A stretch of DNA of 64,000 nucleotides from Gemmobacter caeni (GCF_003054195.1 NZ_QBKP01000018.1:1-64000); one strand, 5' to 3'. Positions 8,392 to 18,364 are shown, numbered from the stretch's first letter. Numbers and translations are program-made. Notes: generated by a model not told the origin, from the letters alone.

Positions 8392-9737
8392 AGCTGCGCC
8401 CCGCTTACCAGAACCCCGCGGTCGCGGGCGATTTCCAGCCTGCGCAACGCAATTTCATATTTCAGTCCGGCCTGTTCGCGCTGCATCGCGACGACGGTCT
8501 CGAACATGCCCACCAACTCCATCAGCGGGCGGCGGCCCATCTTGTATTGCTGGGTAAAAGTCGCAAGCGTCGCCTCGGTCTGCGCAAGAACAGTCGCGCC
8601 CTCGGCCTCCCGTGCCTGCAAGGTGGCAATGTCATGCTGAAGCGAGACAATCCGCCGGTTGGTATCTTCGGCGCTTTTGGCAATCCGACGGTCCACCACA
8701 TCGCCTGTGGATTTCAGCGCCTCAAGCTCGGCCCCGGTGCCAAAGCCAAAGGCATTGTCGGCCCCGATAGAGAGGCCGGACAGCAGGCCATCGTCATTCA
8801 GCTTCGCCTCGGCCTTCATCCCCGGAAAATAGCCCGCACGCAGGATATCAGCCTCGGCCAGCGTGCGCGTGCCCTCGGCGCGGGTTTTCAGGACCGCAAT
8901 CGGCTCTGGTGTGGCGGCATCCGGCGGCAAGGACTGAAGACCCGAAACGGCATCCAGCGGCCGGGACGACATCGCGTTCAGCTCAGCCAGGGTCTGGCTG
9001 GCATTGAACCTGTCATCATTGAACCTTGCCCGCATCTCGGCGGTTTTCTGTTCGATGACCCGCTGCTCGGAACGGTCTGACAGGCCGCCATCGGCGCGGA
9101 TCGTGACGATCCGCTGAAATTCGGCCATGCGGGCCACTGCCGCTTCGGACAGCCGCGCGTAATCGCGCGATTGCTGCGTCTTGATATACAGCGACAGGCC
9201 ATCATAGACGCGCGCATTGGCATCGGCAGCCAGCGAGGCGGCGGCCACTTCGACATCAGCAGCGGAATAGGCCCGTTCGGCCTTCCTTGCGCCGCCGTCG
9301 AAAATGGTCTGCTCGATCAGGATGGAAGCGGCGACCGCACCAAGCGAGGTCAGGCTGACGCTCGGCCCGATCTTTGGCAGCCAGTTTTTTGACTTCGCCT
9401 CGGACCGCAGCCGCGCCACCCGCAGCTCGGCACGGGCCACACCGGCATTGGCCTCGGTCACGGCCTGCGCGACCTCGGCATAAGGGCCGGAAGGTGGCAG
9501 GATCGACTGGCGCGCCAGCAACGCGTCGATGATGTCGGACCGCTGTTTGGCATCCTGCCCGGCGCGACGAAGTTCCGTCATTCCAGCCGGTTGGTCGGGG
9601 CGATATCCCGCCCCGAACCCTGATTTGGTTACATCCGGCCCCGGACCGCCCATGCAGCCGGCCAGCGCCAGCACAAGCGTCAGGGCCGGGCCGGGGCGCA
9701 AAACCCCGGCGCGAACTGGTTTACACTGCACGGGCAT
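8388..9737 (-). CDS. Type I secretion outer-membrane channel (TolC family lipoprotein)
   Basis: 449 residues. The N-terminus carries a lipobox-like LALAGC (Cys near residue 28), so it is probably lipidated. The rest shows the TolC/OEP repeat pattern: two similar halves rich in Ala, Arg and Glu helices, such as EANAGVARAELRVARLRSEAKSKNWLP and VAMQREQAGLKYEIALRRLEIARDRGVL here in parts. It forms the outer-membrane tunnel for the ABC exporter. GGAGGG seven bases upstream supports ATG 9737. It starts 13 bases after the adhesin stop. Confidence 0.85.
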   Translation of the reverse strand: MPVQCKPVRAGVLRPGPALTLVLALAGCMGGPGPDVTKSGFGAGYRPDQPAGMTELRRAGQDAKQRSDIIDALLARQSILPPSGPYAEVAQAVTEANAGVARAELRVARLRSEAKSKNWLPKIGPSVSLTSLGAVAASILIEQTIFDGGARKAERAYSAADVEVAAASLAADANARVYDGLSLYIKTQQSRDYARLSEAAVARMAEFQRIVTIRADGGLSDRSEQRVIEQKTAEMRARFNDDRFNASQTLAELNAMSSRPLDAVSGLQSLPPDAATPEPIAVLKTRAEGTRTLAEADILRAGYFPGMKAEAKLNDDGLLSGLSIGADNAFGFGTGAELEALKSTGDVVDRRIAKSAEDTNRRIVSLQHDIATLQAREAEGATVLAQTEATLATFTQQYKMGRRPLMELVGMFETVVAMQREQAGLKYEIALRRLEIARDRGVLVSGAQL

Positions 9738-9750
9738 CCTGTGCCCTCCG

Positions 9751-12700
9751 TCAGATCAACGTCGTATTGATATCGTCGTCGATCAGAACCGAACCGTGCC
9801 CGTCGCCCAGCGTGTAAACCGTATAGGTCTGCCCGTCGATCGACTGGGTGCCCGTCGCGGCGAAGTCGCCGCTCAGCTTCACGTCATCGGCCGCATCACC
9901 CTTGATCATCATCTGATTGTCCGGCCCGGTCAGGCGGGTCAGGTCATCTGCCGTCAGGGTCATCTGCGCATCCGGTGCCCAGGTCAGGTCCACCGCCGCG
10001 AAATCGAAGCCGTGCAGCCCGGCGCGATCAAGATCGACCTCCACCGAATTCGTGGTGTTCACGATCAGCAGCGTGGAGGACGAGTTACCCGCCGCATCCG
10101 CATTGTTGATCACCAGATAGCTGCCGTCCGGCACCGTACCGCCAAAGCGGAACTCGGTTTCGTTGAAGGTGGCGTTATCGGTTTCCGTCGCCGAAACATG
10201 GCTCACCGCGCCCGAAGCATCCACACGGTCGAATGTGTAGATGTCATCGGTCATCTCGGTATAGAGCGCCCGCATGCCGATGGCGTTACCCAAGGCATCC
10301 TTTGTCGGCGTGATCGCGGTGATCTCCGGCGACAGCGGTGCGACCGTATCGACATGGATCGTTTCGGTGAAGAAATCGACGTTGCCGACGCTGTCGGTGG
10401 CGCTGACGCGGATGTCGGTATCAATGCCATCCCCGACCGGCAGTTCGCCCGCCGCCAGGGTGACCGACCACTTGCCATCCGCACCGGCATTCACCGTATG
10501 GCGCGTGCCGTTCTCCAGCGTCACGGTCACGGTCGAATTGGCCTCGACCGTGCCCTGAACCACAACGCCCTGGGCATATTCGGCGGCATTCACCACGCCA
10601 TCGCCCGCGATCTCGCCCGAAAGGCCCAGATTGCGCACCAGCGTGTCGACATGCACGGCCTGAGTCAGCGTCTTCGTGTTGCCGATGTGATCGGTCGCCA
10701 CCATGGTCATCGTCAGGTCATGCTCACCCGCCGGGATCTCGGCCGAGGGCACCCGGACAGACCAGTTGCCGCTGGCATCGACCGTCGCATTGTGCCACGC
10801 ACCATCGGCCAGCTTGACCACAACGCGCGAGCCGACTTCAACCGTGCCCGAGACGACAAGATCATTGGCCGCTTCCGCGCCATTGATCACATCATCCCCC
10901 GCACCGGCGAAGTTCTGCACCTCGGTGTCAATCGAGACCGTATGCGTTGCCGTGTCGGTGTTGCCCGCCGCATCCGTCGTTGTCACACTGACGACCGAGT
11001 CGCGGGTTCCTTCGGCAATTTCGCTGCCGAGGTAGGTCACGCTCCACTGGCCATCGGCGCCCACGGTCGTCGTGCGGGTGATACCCTCGAATGTCACTTC
11101 GACCGATGCACCGGCCTCGCCCTCGCCGGTCAGCACGATGCCCGCGCTGCCCGAACGCTCGGCGGCCGAGATGTAGTTATCCCCCATCTGCGGATCGTCG
11201 ATGCTGAGCGAGATTTCGGTATCCACGTCGATGGTGTGGGTCGCGGTCGCGCTGTTGCCCGCCGCATCCACCGCCGTGACCGTGGCCACCGTGCCGCTGT
11301 AGGTGCCCGAGGCCACCACACCGGCCGCGAAGCTCGCGGTCCACGACCCATCGGCAGCCACCACCGCATTCACCGTGGTGCCCAGCCATTCAACCGTCAC
11401 TGTTGCCCCGGCCTGAGCCGAGCCGGTCATGGTGATCGTACCAGCCGCCTCGGCCGCGTTGATCACATCGTCCCCGGCAATGGCGGCATCCGCGAAGGCC
11501 ACGGTGGTGAAAGTATCCACCACCACGGTTTCATGGATGACCGTCTGGTTGCCCAGCGGATCAGTCGCGGTGATCGTCGCGGCATAGCTGTGCTCACCCG
11601 CGGCGATTTCCTCGGTCGAGAAGGTCACAGACCAGTTGCCCTCGGCATCGACCACAGTCGTGTGGGTCGTGCCCTCGATCTCGACTTCGATCGTGGCGCC
11701 AGCCTCGCCTTCGCCCCCGATGGTCACGCCATCAAGATATTCGGCGCCGTTCTCAATGTCGCCGACACTTTCCACCCCCGAGGTCGCCGAGACTTCGGGC
11801 GGGGTCATGTCGATCACGAAGCTCGGACCGTCAAGCTCATAGGTGAACCCGCCGCCGGTCACGGTGACTTCGGCCCGGAACGAACCGTCCGAGGGGAACG
11901 AGCCATCTTCGAAAGTGACACCCCAGGTGCCACTTTCGGTGATCGTGGTGGTCTGCGTCTGATCGCCGACAACTACGGTCACGGTATCGCCCGGCTCGCC
12001 GGTGCCGGTCACGACACAGCGCGGTTCCTCGGTGTTGGTCGTCAGAGTGTCGGATGACTCGGGGTGATCGACGGTCGGGGTGGCACGGGTATCGCCGTCA
12101 CCATCTCCGTCGCCGTCGCCGTCACCATCTCCGTCGCCGTCGCCATCTCCGTCGCCGTCGCCATCTCCGTCGCCGTCGCCATCTCCGTCGCCGTCGCCAT
12201 CTCCGTCGCCGTCGCCATCTCCGTCGCCGTCGCCGTCGCCGTCACCATCTCCGTCGCCGTCACCATCTCCGTCGCCGTCGCCGTCACCATCTCCGTCGCC
12301 GTCGCCGTCGCCGTCACCATCTCCGTCGCCGTCGCCGTCACCATCTCCGTCGCCGTCGCCGTCACCATCTCCGTCGCCGTCGCCGTCACCATCTCCGTCG
12401 CCGGTGCCATCGGTGCCATTACCGCCACCGCCGCCCAGAAGGGCAGCGCCACCGATAAGACCGGCCGCAAGCGCGCCTGCGCCAAGGCCACCACCAAGCA
12501 GGCCGGGGGCCAGGAAGCCCATACCGGCCGGCTCGTCGCTGACCATTTCAGCAGCGGCATAGTTGTCGGCTTCCGCAAAACGGATGTCGTCGAGAGTGGA
12601 AAACTTGTTCCAGGCGTCGACCGGGCCATAGCTGGCATAGATCACGCCATTTGCGCCGCTGTCTTGCAGCAGCACTTCGCTGACTTCACCATCAGCCGAA

Positions 12701-12951
12701 AGGTAAAGCCGGTTCACCCGGCCCGGGTCTGCATCGAAGAACCCGGCGAGGTCGACCGTCTGGCCATCCACCAGTTTCACGATCAGATCGGCGCCCTTGC
12801 GCTCGTATCCTACGACGCTGGAATGCGCGAGGTGCAACGAGACCTGCTCGCCGGACCCTACCTGAATGAAATTGCTTCCACTTCCACCTGCCGTGCCCTG
12901 CACGACACCGCCCGCAGAATTGCGGACAGCGAACTTAATCGCTTGCACCAT
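9751..12951 (-). CDS. bapA: BapA-like type I secreted adhesin with Gly-Asp repeat and Ig-like domains
   Basis: 1066 residues. Order: a BapA-prefix-like domain (about 1-150; [28 protein letters not shown]), a Gly/Ala-rich hydrophobic stretch ([22 protein letters not shown]), about 52 Gly-Asp dipeptides (residues about 184-287), six bacterial Ig-like units of roughly 95-110 residues, each with a GxWSVTF-like strand and ending TDxxGN...VDT, and a C-terminal secretion signal region ending [15 protein letters not shown] 12951 is preferred because GGAG sits seven bases ahead; an upstream TTG is unlikely. The gene leads the operon with its own exporter genes. Family knowledge: such proteins bind cells to surfaces in biofilms. 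The Paracoccus denitrificans BapA, as I recall, has a comparable acidic dipeptide repeat. Confidence 0.85.
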   Translation of the reverse strand: MVQAIKFAVRNSAGGVVQGTAGGSGSNFIQVGSGEQVSLHLAHSSVVGYERKGADLIVKLVDGQTVDLAGFFDADPGRVNRLYLSADGEVSEVLLQDSGANGVIYASYGPVDAWNKFSTLDDIRFAEADNYAAAEMVSDEPAGMGFLAPGLLGGGLGAGALAAGLIGGAALLGGGGGNGTDGTGDGDGDGDGDGDGDGDGDGDGDGDGDGDGDGDGDGDGDGDGDGDGDGDGDGDGDGDGDGDGDGDGDGDGDGDGDGDGDGDGDGDGDGDGDGDGDGDGDGDGDGDTRATPTVDHPESSDTLTTNTEEPRCVVTGTGEPGDTVTVVVGDQTQTTTITESGTWGVTFEDGSFPSDGSFRAEVTVTGGGFTYELDGPSFVIDMTPPEVSATSGVESVGDIENGAEYLDGVTIGGEGEAGATIEVEIEGTTHTTVVDAEGNWSVTFSTEEIAAGEHSYAATITATDPLGNQTVIHETVVVDTFTTVAFADAAIAGDDVINAAEAAGTITMTGSAQAGATVTVEWLGTTVNAVVAADGSWTASFAAGVVASGTYSGTVATVTAVDAAGNSATATHTIDVDTEISLSIDDPQMGDNYISAAERSGSAGIVLTGEGEAGASVEVTFEGITRTTTVGADGQWSVTYLGSEIAEGTRDSVVSVTTTDAAGNTDTATHTVSIDTEVQNFAGAGDDVINGAEAANDLVVSGTVEVGSRVVVKLADGAWHNATVDASGNWSVRVPSAEIPAGEHDLTMTMVATDHIGNTKTLTQAVHVDTLVRNLGLSGEIAGDGVVNAAEYAQGVVVQGTVEANSTVTVTLENGTRHTVNAGADGKWSVTLAAGELPVGDGIDTDIRVSATDSVGNVDFFTETIHVDTVAPLSPEITAITPTKDALGNAIGMRALYTEMTDDIYTFDRVDASGAVSHVSATETDNATFNETEFRFGGTVPDGSYLVINNADAAGNSSSTLLIVNTTNSVEVDLDRAGLHGFDFAAVDLTWAPDAQMTLTADDLTRLTGPDNQMMIKGDAADDVKLSGDFAATGTQSIDGQTYTVYTLGDGHGSVLIDDDINTTLI
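12091..12402 (-). repeat. 312-bp tandem repeat coding for about 52 Gly-Asp dipeptides
   Basis: On the minus strand this is an uninterrupted run of 6-bp units (GGCGAC, GGAGAT, GGTGAC), many arranged in 18-bp or 24-bp higher-order repeats. 312 bases equals 52 hexamers. Because each unit is two codons, gain or loss of any number of units keeps the frame. The opposite strand gives an open Ser-Pro frame, which is only a by-product. It lies inside the adhesin gene between the prefix domain and the Ig-like domains. Confidence 0.95.
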
Positions 12952-13183
12952 TTTACTGCTCCGCCTCAAATCCGGGATAATGCCCGGATGATGGGTTATG
13001 GCCCCGTTATCGGGGTCCGATTGCCACCATCAATACGCGCGGACCGGCACAATTTCTAGGGGGCAGAAATGGTTGTGCCGCATTTTCTTCCAATTTCCCC
13101 ATATTCTGGCCACATTTGTTGCTTCGGAGACCAGATAAGCCTTCAGAAAATCCAGAGCCTATATATAGAGGGAACTGGAAGGA
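12952..13183 (-). promoter_or_regulatory. Leader and promoter region of the adhesin operon
   Basis: 232 bp without a gene, upstream of the adhesin. It contains two small dyads close to the start (CCCCG-ATAA-CGGGG near 13004-13017 and ATCCGGG-N6-CCCGGAT near 12968-12987), a larger inverted repeat at 13045-13080, and a TATATATA stretch near 13160 that could be part of a -10 element. It also must hold any 3' end of the ABC ATPase transcript, since that gene ends at 13184. No T-run follows a stem in the minus direction, so I see no clear terminator. Confidence 0.5.
13045..13080. repeat. Inverted repeat CGGCACAA / TTGTGCCG upstream of adhesin
   Basis: Perfect 8-base arms (13045-13052 and 13073-13080) enclose a second inner pairing TTTCT / AGAAA around AGGGGGC, giving a possible 13-bp stem with a three-base bulge. 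It sits about 95-130 bp before the adhesin start codon. It could be an operator or an RNA hairpin in the leader. Which strand is used and whether a protein binds cannot be told from sequence. Confidence 0.6.
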
Positions 13184-14182
13184 CTAATACAATCTCTGGC
13201 CATCTTCATCGAAGAAGAACAGTTTATTCTCGTCATAGTTGAGCGAGATTTCCTCATCCACCGCGAACTCATGTTCCCCAAACAGCCGGATGGTGATCAG
13301 ACCATGTGTCGGATTGACCACATAAACCAGAGTTTCGCCGCCCAGTTTTTCGAGGTGGCTGACTTTCGCCACCAGCTTCCCGGCACCGCGATCCAGCGTC
13401 AGATGCTCAGGCCGGACACCGACAGTTGCCGCCCGCAGGCCCAGCGCCTCGCCGTTCAGGAAGTTCATCTGGGGCGAACCGATGAAACCCGCGACGAAGG
13501 TATTCGCCGGATTGTTGTAAAGCTCCATCGGGGCACCGACCTGCTCGACCCGGCCTGCCCGCAGAACAACGATCCGGTCGGCCAGAGTCATCGCCTCGAC
13601 CTGATCATGCGTCACATAGATCATGGTCGCGCCAAGATCGCGGTGCAGCCGGGCAATCTCGATCCGGGTCTGCACCCGCAGCGCGGCATCAAGGTTCGAC
13701 AAGGGCTCGTCGAACAGAAACAGCTTGGGCCGCCGCACGATGGCCCGGCCGATGGCAACCCGCTGGCGCTGCCCGCCCGAAAGCTCCGCCGGGCGCCGCT
13801 CCATCAGGGCATCCAGCGACAGCATGGCAGCGGCCTTGTCGGTTGCCTGCGCAATTTCGGCCTTCGGTACCCCGGCCTGCTTCAGCGCCAGACCCATGTT
13901 GTCGCGCACGGTCAGATGCGGGTAAAGCGCATAGCTCTGGAACACCATGGCAATCTCGCGCTTCGCGGGCGCCACATCGTTGACCCGCCGCCCGTCAATC
14001 ATCACATCGCCGGAGCTTACATCCTCCAGCCCTGCGATCATCCGCAGCAGGGTGGATTTACCGCAACCGGACGGGCCGACGAAGACGCAAAACTCGCCAT
14101 CGTTCACCGTCAGATCGACACCCTTGATGACATCGGTCGCGCCGAAGGATTTCGTCACTTTGGTCAGATTGAGCGTTCCCAC
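13184..14182 (-). CDS. Sugar ABC importer ATPase (UgpC/MsmK type)
   Basis: 332 residues beginning at GTG 14182 with AAGGA eight bases upstream. ATPase domain: Walker [11 protein letters not shown]-loop [10 protein letters not shown], signature [15 protein letters not shown], Walker [14 protein letters not shown]-loop VTHDQ; then the C-terminal TOBE-type regulatory domain with VGVRPEHL. These are the features of ATPases that power CUT1-type sugar uptake. It is the last gene of the minus-strand amino-sugar operon, 11 bases after the oxidoreductase. Confidence 0.92.
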   Translation of the reverse strand: MGTLNLTKVTKSFGATDVIKGVDLTVNDGEFCVFVGPSGCGKSTLLRMIAGLEDVSSGDVMIDGRRVNDVAPAKREIAMVFQSYALYPHLTVRDNMGLALKQAGVPKAEIAQATDKAAAMLSLDALMERRPAELSGGQRQRVAIGRAIVRRPKLFLFDEPLSNLDAALRVQTRIEIARLHRDLGATMIYVTHDQVEAMTLADRIVVLRAGRVEQVGAPMELYNNPANTFVAGFIGSPQMNFLNGEALGLRAATVGVRPEHLTLDRGAGKLVAKVSHLEKLGGETLVYVVNPTHGLITIRLFGEHEFAVDEEISLNYDENKLFFFDEDGQRLY

Positions 14183-14193
14183 AGGGCGGTTCC

Positions 14194-15216
14194 TTACAGT
14201 TTCACGGGATGGCCGGTGCGCACGCTTTCATCCGCCGCAAGGCAGATGGCGAGCGACCGGACGGCATCGGTCATATGGCGGCCAAGGTCGAGGTCTTCGC
14301 GGATCGCCCGCGCGACGAAAGCCTGTTCGCGGTCGCAAAGCGCCTGATGGCCGGGTTCATCGGTCATGTTCAGGTCTTCATCCCCCTGCCCCACGCGATG
14401 AATGCGCAGAGTGGAGGTCTTGGTATGTGTGTCGATATCATCTGACCGCGCGCTTTCGGGCATACGGATCGAAACGGCACCGCGCGGGCTGACGACATCC
14501 TTCACGAAGAAGGCGGTGTCGCTCATCATCGGGCCCCAGCCGGCCTCGTACCAGCCGCAGGAGCCATCGGAGAACAGCACCTGAAAATGGCCGTAGTTAT
14601 ACATCTCCGGCGCAATCTCGTCCGACAGCCGCAGCCCCATCCCCCGCACCTCCACCGGCGCGGCATCGGTGATCTGGCACATCACGTCGACGTAATGCAC
14701 CCCGCAATCCACGATGGGCGGCGTGGTCTGCATCAGCGCCTTGTGAACCTCCCAGGTCGGGCCGGAGGATTGCTGGTTCAGGTTCAGGCGGAACACATAG
14801 GGCCCGCCCAGATCGCGCGCTTCCGCGATCAGCCGCTGCCAGCTTGGATGGTGGCGCAGGATATAGCCCACCACCAGCTTGCGGTTCAGTCGCGTGGCGG
14901 TCGCCACCACTCGTTCGGCATCGGCCACCGTCGTCGCCAGCGGCTTTTCGACGAAGACATGCGCGCCCGCCTCCATCGCCGCCACGGCGTAATCGGCATG
15001 GCTGTCGGAATAGGTGGCTACACAAACCAGATCAGGCTTCAGCCGCTCCAGCGCCTCGGCATAATCATGGCTCAGCGGGTAGCTGCGCAACGCCTCGGGC
15101 AGATCCGGCACCGAGCGGTTCACCAGCCCGACAATCTGAAAGGCAGGGTCATTATGATAGGCAAGCGCATGGCTTTGCCCCATGTTTCCAAGGCCGGCAA
15201 CAAGAATCCGGATCAT
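14194..15216 (-). CDS. Gfo/Idh/MocA-family sugar oxidoreductase
   Basis: 340 residues. N-terminal Rossmann fold starts [20 protein letters not shown] (GxGxxG-like), followed by [32 protein letters not shown] with the family motif EKP (Lys is the usual catalytic or cofactor-contact residue), and a C-terminal substrate domain. The family uses NAD(P) to oxidise or reduce sugars and derivatives. Start ATG 15216 overlaps the permease stop (ATGA). It sits in the amino-sugar operon between the permease and ATPase genes, so it may change an imported sugar before breakdown; the substrate is unknown. Confidence 0.85.
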   Translation of the reverse strand: MIRILVAGLGNMGQSHALAYHNDPAFQIVGLVNRSVPDLPEALRSYPLSHDYAEALERLKPDLVCVATYSDSHADYAVAAMEAGAHVFVEKPLATTVADAERVVATATRLNRKLVVGYILRHHPSWQRLIAEARDLGGPYVFRLNLNQQSSGPTWEVHKALMQTTPPIVDCGVHYVDVMCQITDAAPVEVRGMGLRLSDEIAPEMYNYGHFQVLFSDGSCGWYEAGWGPMMSDTAFFVKDVVSPRGAVSIRMPESARSDDIDTHTKTSTLRIHRVGQGDEDLNMTDEPGHQALCDREQAFVARAIREDLDLGRHMTDAVRSLAICLAADESVRTGHPVKL

Positions 15217-16052
15217 TTCACTGCCCCCGCTGTGATGCCGCGGATCAGCTGCCGCGAGAAGATCAGATACAGAACAAGCACCGGCACGATGGCGAGGCTC
15301 AGCGCCGCCAGCACCGCGTTCCAGTTGGTGACGAACTGCCCGATGAACACCTGGCTGCCCAGCGTGATGGTCTTCGTCGCCTCGGACGGCGCCAGGATCA
15401 GCGGGAACCACAGGTCATTCCAGATCGGGATGAGGGTAAACACCGCCACCGTTGCCATGGCGGGCCGGACCAACGGCAACACCAGCCGGAAGAAGATCGT
15501 GTATTCGCTGAGGCCATCAATGCGCCCGGCATTCTTCAGATCGGCGGAGACATTGCGCATGAACTCCGACAGGATGAACACCGCCAGCGGCAGGCCCTGT
15601 GCGGTATAGACAAGGATCAGCGCGGTCAGCGTATTCACCAACCCGCTTGCCACCATCATTTGCAGGATCGCCACGGTGCCCAGCCGGATCGGGATCATGA
15701 TGCCCAGCGCAAGATACAGCCCCATCAGCAGATTGCCGCGGAACCTGTATTCCGACAGGGCAAAGGCCGCCATCGCGCCGAACATCAGCACGAAGAACAG
15801 GCTCACCACCGTCACCGACATGGAGTTCAGGAAATACTGAAAGAAGTCGCCCTGCTTCAGCACAGTCTGATAGCCGACCAGATCGAAGGTTGCGGGTCCG
15901 GGCAGGGCCAGCGGATCGGCAAAGATCGCCTTGCGTGACTTGAAGCTGTTGATGACCGTCACGAACACCGGGAACAACGCGATGACCGTATAGGTGATCA
16001 GGATGGCATGCGCCCCGAAGGTGCGGGCGGTGGAATGGCGTGCCTGGCTCAT
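15213..16052 (-). CDS. Sugar ABC importer permease (MalG type)
   Basis: 279 residues with six predicted membrane helices and the CUT1 permease motif near the end, DLKNAGRIDGLSEYTIFFRLVLPLVRP (EAA-like loop). This loop contacts the ATPase. ATG 16052 is preceded by GAGGGGG six bases away; longer frames upstream do not look like permease. It pairs with the MalF-type permease encoded just ahead, with only ten bases between them. Confidence 0.92.
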   Translation of the reverse strand: MSQARHSTARTFGAHAILITYTVIALFPVFVTVINSFKSRKAIFADPLALPGPATFDLVGYQTVLKQGDFFQYFLNSMSVTVVSLFFVLMFGAMAAFALSEYRFRGNLLMGLYLALGIMIPIRLGTVAILQMMVASGLVNTLTALILVYTAQGLPLAVFILSEFMRNVSADLKNAGRIDGLSEYTIFFRLVLPLVRPAMATVAVFTLIPIWNDLWFPLILAPSEATKTITLGSQVFIGQFVTNWNAVLAALSLAIVPVLVLYLIFSRQLIRGITAGAVK

Positions 16053-16062
16053 GGCGGCCCCC

Positions 16063-16983
16063 TCAGAACTGATAGCGGCGCAGCCGCGTCTGGATGGCGA
16101 ACAGGTAGAAACAGACGCCGACAAGGATGATCCCGAACATCGCCGTCGCAATCGTCGCCCCCATATGCGGGTCGCCCAGTTGCAACTGGAAGCCAAAGAA
16201 AGTGCGATAGAGGAACGTCCCCAGGATGTCGGTCGCAAAATTCGGCCCGGCCAGCGCGCCCTGCGCCACATAGATCAGGTCAAATGCATTGAAGTTGCCG
16301 ACAAAGGTCAGGATCGAGATGATCCCGATCGACGGCAGGATCAGTGGCAGCTTGATCTTCCAGAACTGCGACCAGCCGGTCACCCCGTCCATCTCTGCCG
16401 CCTCGATCACCTCATCCGGGATCGACAGCAGCGCAGCATAGATGAGCATCATCGGAATGCCCACGAACTGCCAGACCGAAATCAGGGCCAGCGTCGTCAG
16501 CGCATATTCCTCTTTCCCCAGCCAGGGCGCGAACAGGCTCTTCAGCCCCACCGCATCCAGCATCCCCGGCGCAATCCCCCAGATCGGCGAAAGGATCAGT
16601 TTCCACACGAAGCCCACGATGACAAAGCTCAGGATCGTCGGAATGAAGATCGCCGTGCGATAGAAGGCCGAGAACCGCAACCGGGGCGAAGACAACAGCG
16701 CCGCCAGCAAGATCCCCACCGGGTTCTGCACCAGCATATGCACCAGGAAGAACCAGGCGTTGTTCGCCAGCGCGTTCCAGAACGCCCCTGACCAACGCGG
16801 ATCACCGAACAATGTCGCGAAATTCGCCAGCCCCACGAAAAGCCGCGTCTTGGTTTCGTCCAGATTGAACAGCGACAGGTTCAGCGTGCCGAACAGCGGC
16901 ACGATCATCAGCGCTGTATAAACCAACACCGCAGGTGCCAGAAATACCACGATATGCCAGCGAACAGGCTTCCGCTGCGCCAT
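16063..16983 (-). CDS. Sugar ABC importer permease (MalF type)
   Basis: 306 residues; starts MAQRKPVRWHIVVFLAPAVLV and shows six membrane helices plus the EAA loop EVIEAAEMDGVTGWSQFWKIKLPLILP. The start at 16983 has GGGG about six bases upstream. With the MalG-type partner it makes the transmembrane channel. The gene follows the binding-protein gene after an 82-bp spacer that contains a strong hairpin, an arrangement that usually lets the cell make more binding protein than permease. Confidence 0.92.
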   Translation of the reverse strand: MAQRKPVRWHIVVFLAPAVLVYTALMIVPLFGTLNLSLFNLDETKTRLFVGLANFATLFGDPRWSGAFWNALANNAWFFLVHMLVQNPVGILLAALLSSPRLRFSAFYRTAIFIPTILSFVIVGFVWKLILSPIWGIAPGMLDAVGLKSLFAPWLGKEEYALTTLALISVWQFVGIPMMLIYAALLSIPDEVIEAAEMDGVTGWSQFWKIKLPLILPSIGIISILTFVGNFNAFDLIYVAQGALAGPNFATDILGTFLYRTFFGFQLQLGDPHMGATIATAMFGIILVGVCFYLFAIQTRLRRYQF

Positions 16984-17022
16984 GACCGTCCCCTTTGCTT
17001 CTTGAAAAATACTCTCGGGGGT

Positions 17023-17046
17023 CCGGGGGGGCAGACAGCCCCCCGG
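17023..17046 (-). terminator. Intercistronic hairpin after the binding-protein gene
   Basis: On the minus strand CCGGGGGGC-TGTCT-GCCCCCCCGG forms a nine- to ten-pair GC stem with a five-base loop, 20 bases after the binding-protein stop. A TTTTT run follows 10-15 bases later rather than directly, so it is a weak intrinsic terminator or an mRNA-stabilising stem. Such stems between binding protein and permease genes commonly protect the 3' end of the abundant upstream message. It is followed by GAGTATTTTTCAAG, of a kind I recall at gene ends in Rhodobacteraceae. Confidence 0.65.
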
Positions 17047-17065
17047 CCTCTCCGCAAGAACAGCC

Positions 17066-18322
17066 TTACTTGGCCTTTTGCGGCTCGTACCAGCTGGCAA
17101 GCCCGTCCTGAAGCCGCTTGGCGGCATCTTCCGGGGTCTCGGTGCCCTTGATCACATTGGCGCTGGCATTCCAGGTCTCGTTCTCAAGGTTCGGCGTGCC
17201 GCGCGACAGGATCTGGTAGGTGGACCGGATCGTCGGCTTGCAGGTCTCGCGCCAGCCCACGAACTCCTTGGCCAGCGGATCTTCCATCTCCACCGGAGTG
17301 GAATTCAGCGAGAAGAAGCCAGGCAGGGCATTTGCGTAGAGTTTCGCAAATTCGGGCGAGCCTACCCAGTCAAGGAACACTTTCGCGGCGTCAGGATGGG
17401 CCGTCTTCGCATTCATACCCAGCCCGATGTCGGTGTGATCCGAGATGTAGCAATCAGCCCCGGCAGCCGGCACCGGCGGGGCAAAGGCGCCCATCTTGAA
17501 TCCGGCCTGCGCGTTGAAGCCCGAGATTTCCCACGACCCGGCCGGGTAAATCGCCGCGCGGCCCAGCGTGAACAGGTTCTGGCTGTCCGGATAGGTCTGC
17601 GCCTCGAACCCGTCACCCAGATAGTCCTTCCATTTCGCCAGCTGGCGATAGGGTGCGACCCAGGCCTCATCCGTCAGCTTCTGGGTGCCTGCGATCAGCG
17701 CCTTGCGGCCTTCCTCGCCCTTCCAGTAGTTCGGACCGATGTTCTGATAGCCCATGGTCGCAGCTTCCCACTGGTCATTGGTGCCCATCGCCATCGGGAT
17801 ATAGGTGCCATCTGCCTTGATCTTGTCGAGCGCGGCAAAGAACTCGGCCTCGGTCTTGGGCACTTCGATACCCAGTTCGGCGAAAGCATCGGCATTGTAG
17901 ATGAAGCCGTGGATCACCGATGCCATCGGCACACAGAACGTGGCCGCGCCGTCATCCGTCTGCCAGGCCGATTTCGCCACATCCGAGAAATTCGCCATCG
18001 AGGCGAGACCCGAAAGGTCGGCAAGCTGACCCTTGTTGTAAAGCTCCAGCGAGGCGTCGAATGGGCGGCAGGTGATCAGGTCGCCCGCCGAACCGGCATC
18101 CAGCTTCGAGTTCAGGACAGCATTGTATTCCGCTGGGGCGGAAGGGGCAAAGACCACCTTGATACCCGGATTGGCCGCCTCGAAAGCCGGAATGATGGTA
18201 TCCTGCCAGATCGACAGGTCATCGTTGCGCCAGCTTTCGATGGTCAGCGTGACATCCTCGGCCTGTGCCGCCCCTGCGAGCATGGTGCTCGCCAGCAGCG
18301 CGAAACGCATGGTTCTTTTCAT
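17066..18322 (-). CDS. Sugar ABC importer substrate-binding protein
   Basis: 418 residues with a clear Sec signal peptide (MKRTMRFALLASTMLAGAAQA, cut after AQA), then the mature protein with VTLTIESWRNDDLSIWQDTIIPAFEAANPGIKV, typical of family 1 (MalE-like) solute-binding proteins. It captures a sugar in the periplasm. I prefer ATG 18322 over 18328, because GGGAG lies six bases before it. Gene context (murQ, nagA, GlcNAc-type kinase) points to N-acetylglucosamine, N-acetylmuramic acid or a derived oligosaccharide as ligand; this is not proven by sequence. Confidence 0.9.
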   Translation of the reverse strand: MKRTMRFALLASTMLAGAAQAEDVTLTIESWRNDDLSIWQDTIIPAFEAANPGIKVVFAPSAPAEYNAVLNSKLDAGSAGDLITCRPFDASLELYNKGQLADLSGLASMANFSDVAKSAWQTDDGAATFCVPMASVIHGFIYNADAFAELGIEVPKTEAEFFAALDKIKADGTYIPMAMGTNDQWEAATMGYQNIGPNYWKGEEGRKALIAGTQKLTDEAWVAPYRQLAKWKDYLGDGFEAQTYPDSQNLFTLGRAAIYPAGSWEISGFNAQAGFKMGAFAPPVPAAGADCYISDHTDIGLGMNAKTAHPDAAKVFLDWVGSPEFAKLYANALPGFFSLNSTPVEMEDPLAKEFVGWRETCKPTIRSTYQILSRGTPNLENETWNASANVIKGTETPEDAAKRLQDGLASWYEPQKAK

Positions 18323-18364
18323 CGTCATCTCCCTGATGCGGGCCTTGTTCCGGCCCTGTGGCTG

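Noticed and set aside
6685-8640. 651-codon open frame opposite the ABC exporter
   Set aside because: Antisense by-product of high G+C; the exporter frame has all ATPase motifs.
9529-12057. 842-codon open frame opposite the adhesin gene
   Set aside because: Long antisense frames are common in this G+C-rich DNA; composition is Arg/His-rich without domains.
12091-12402. Possible CRISPR array
   Set aside because: Units are contiguous hexamers with no unique spacers and lie within a coding frame.
12080-12562. Open plus-strand frame coding for a long Ser-Pro repeat protein
   Set aside because: It is the reverse reading of the Gly-Asp tract; no ribosome site or family, and the minus-strand gene has full domain support.
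13150-13183. TATATATA palindrome as terminator of the ABC ATPase gene
   Set aside because: The stem is short and AT-only with no T-run; more likely promoter or chance.
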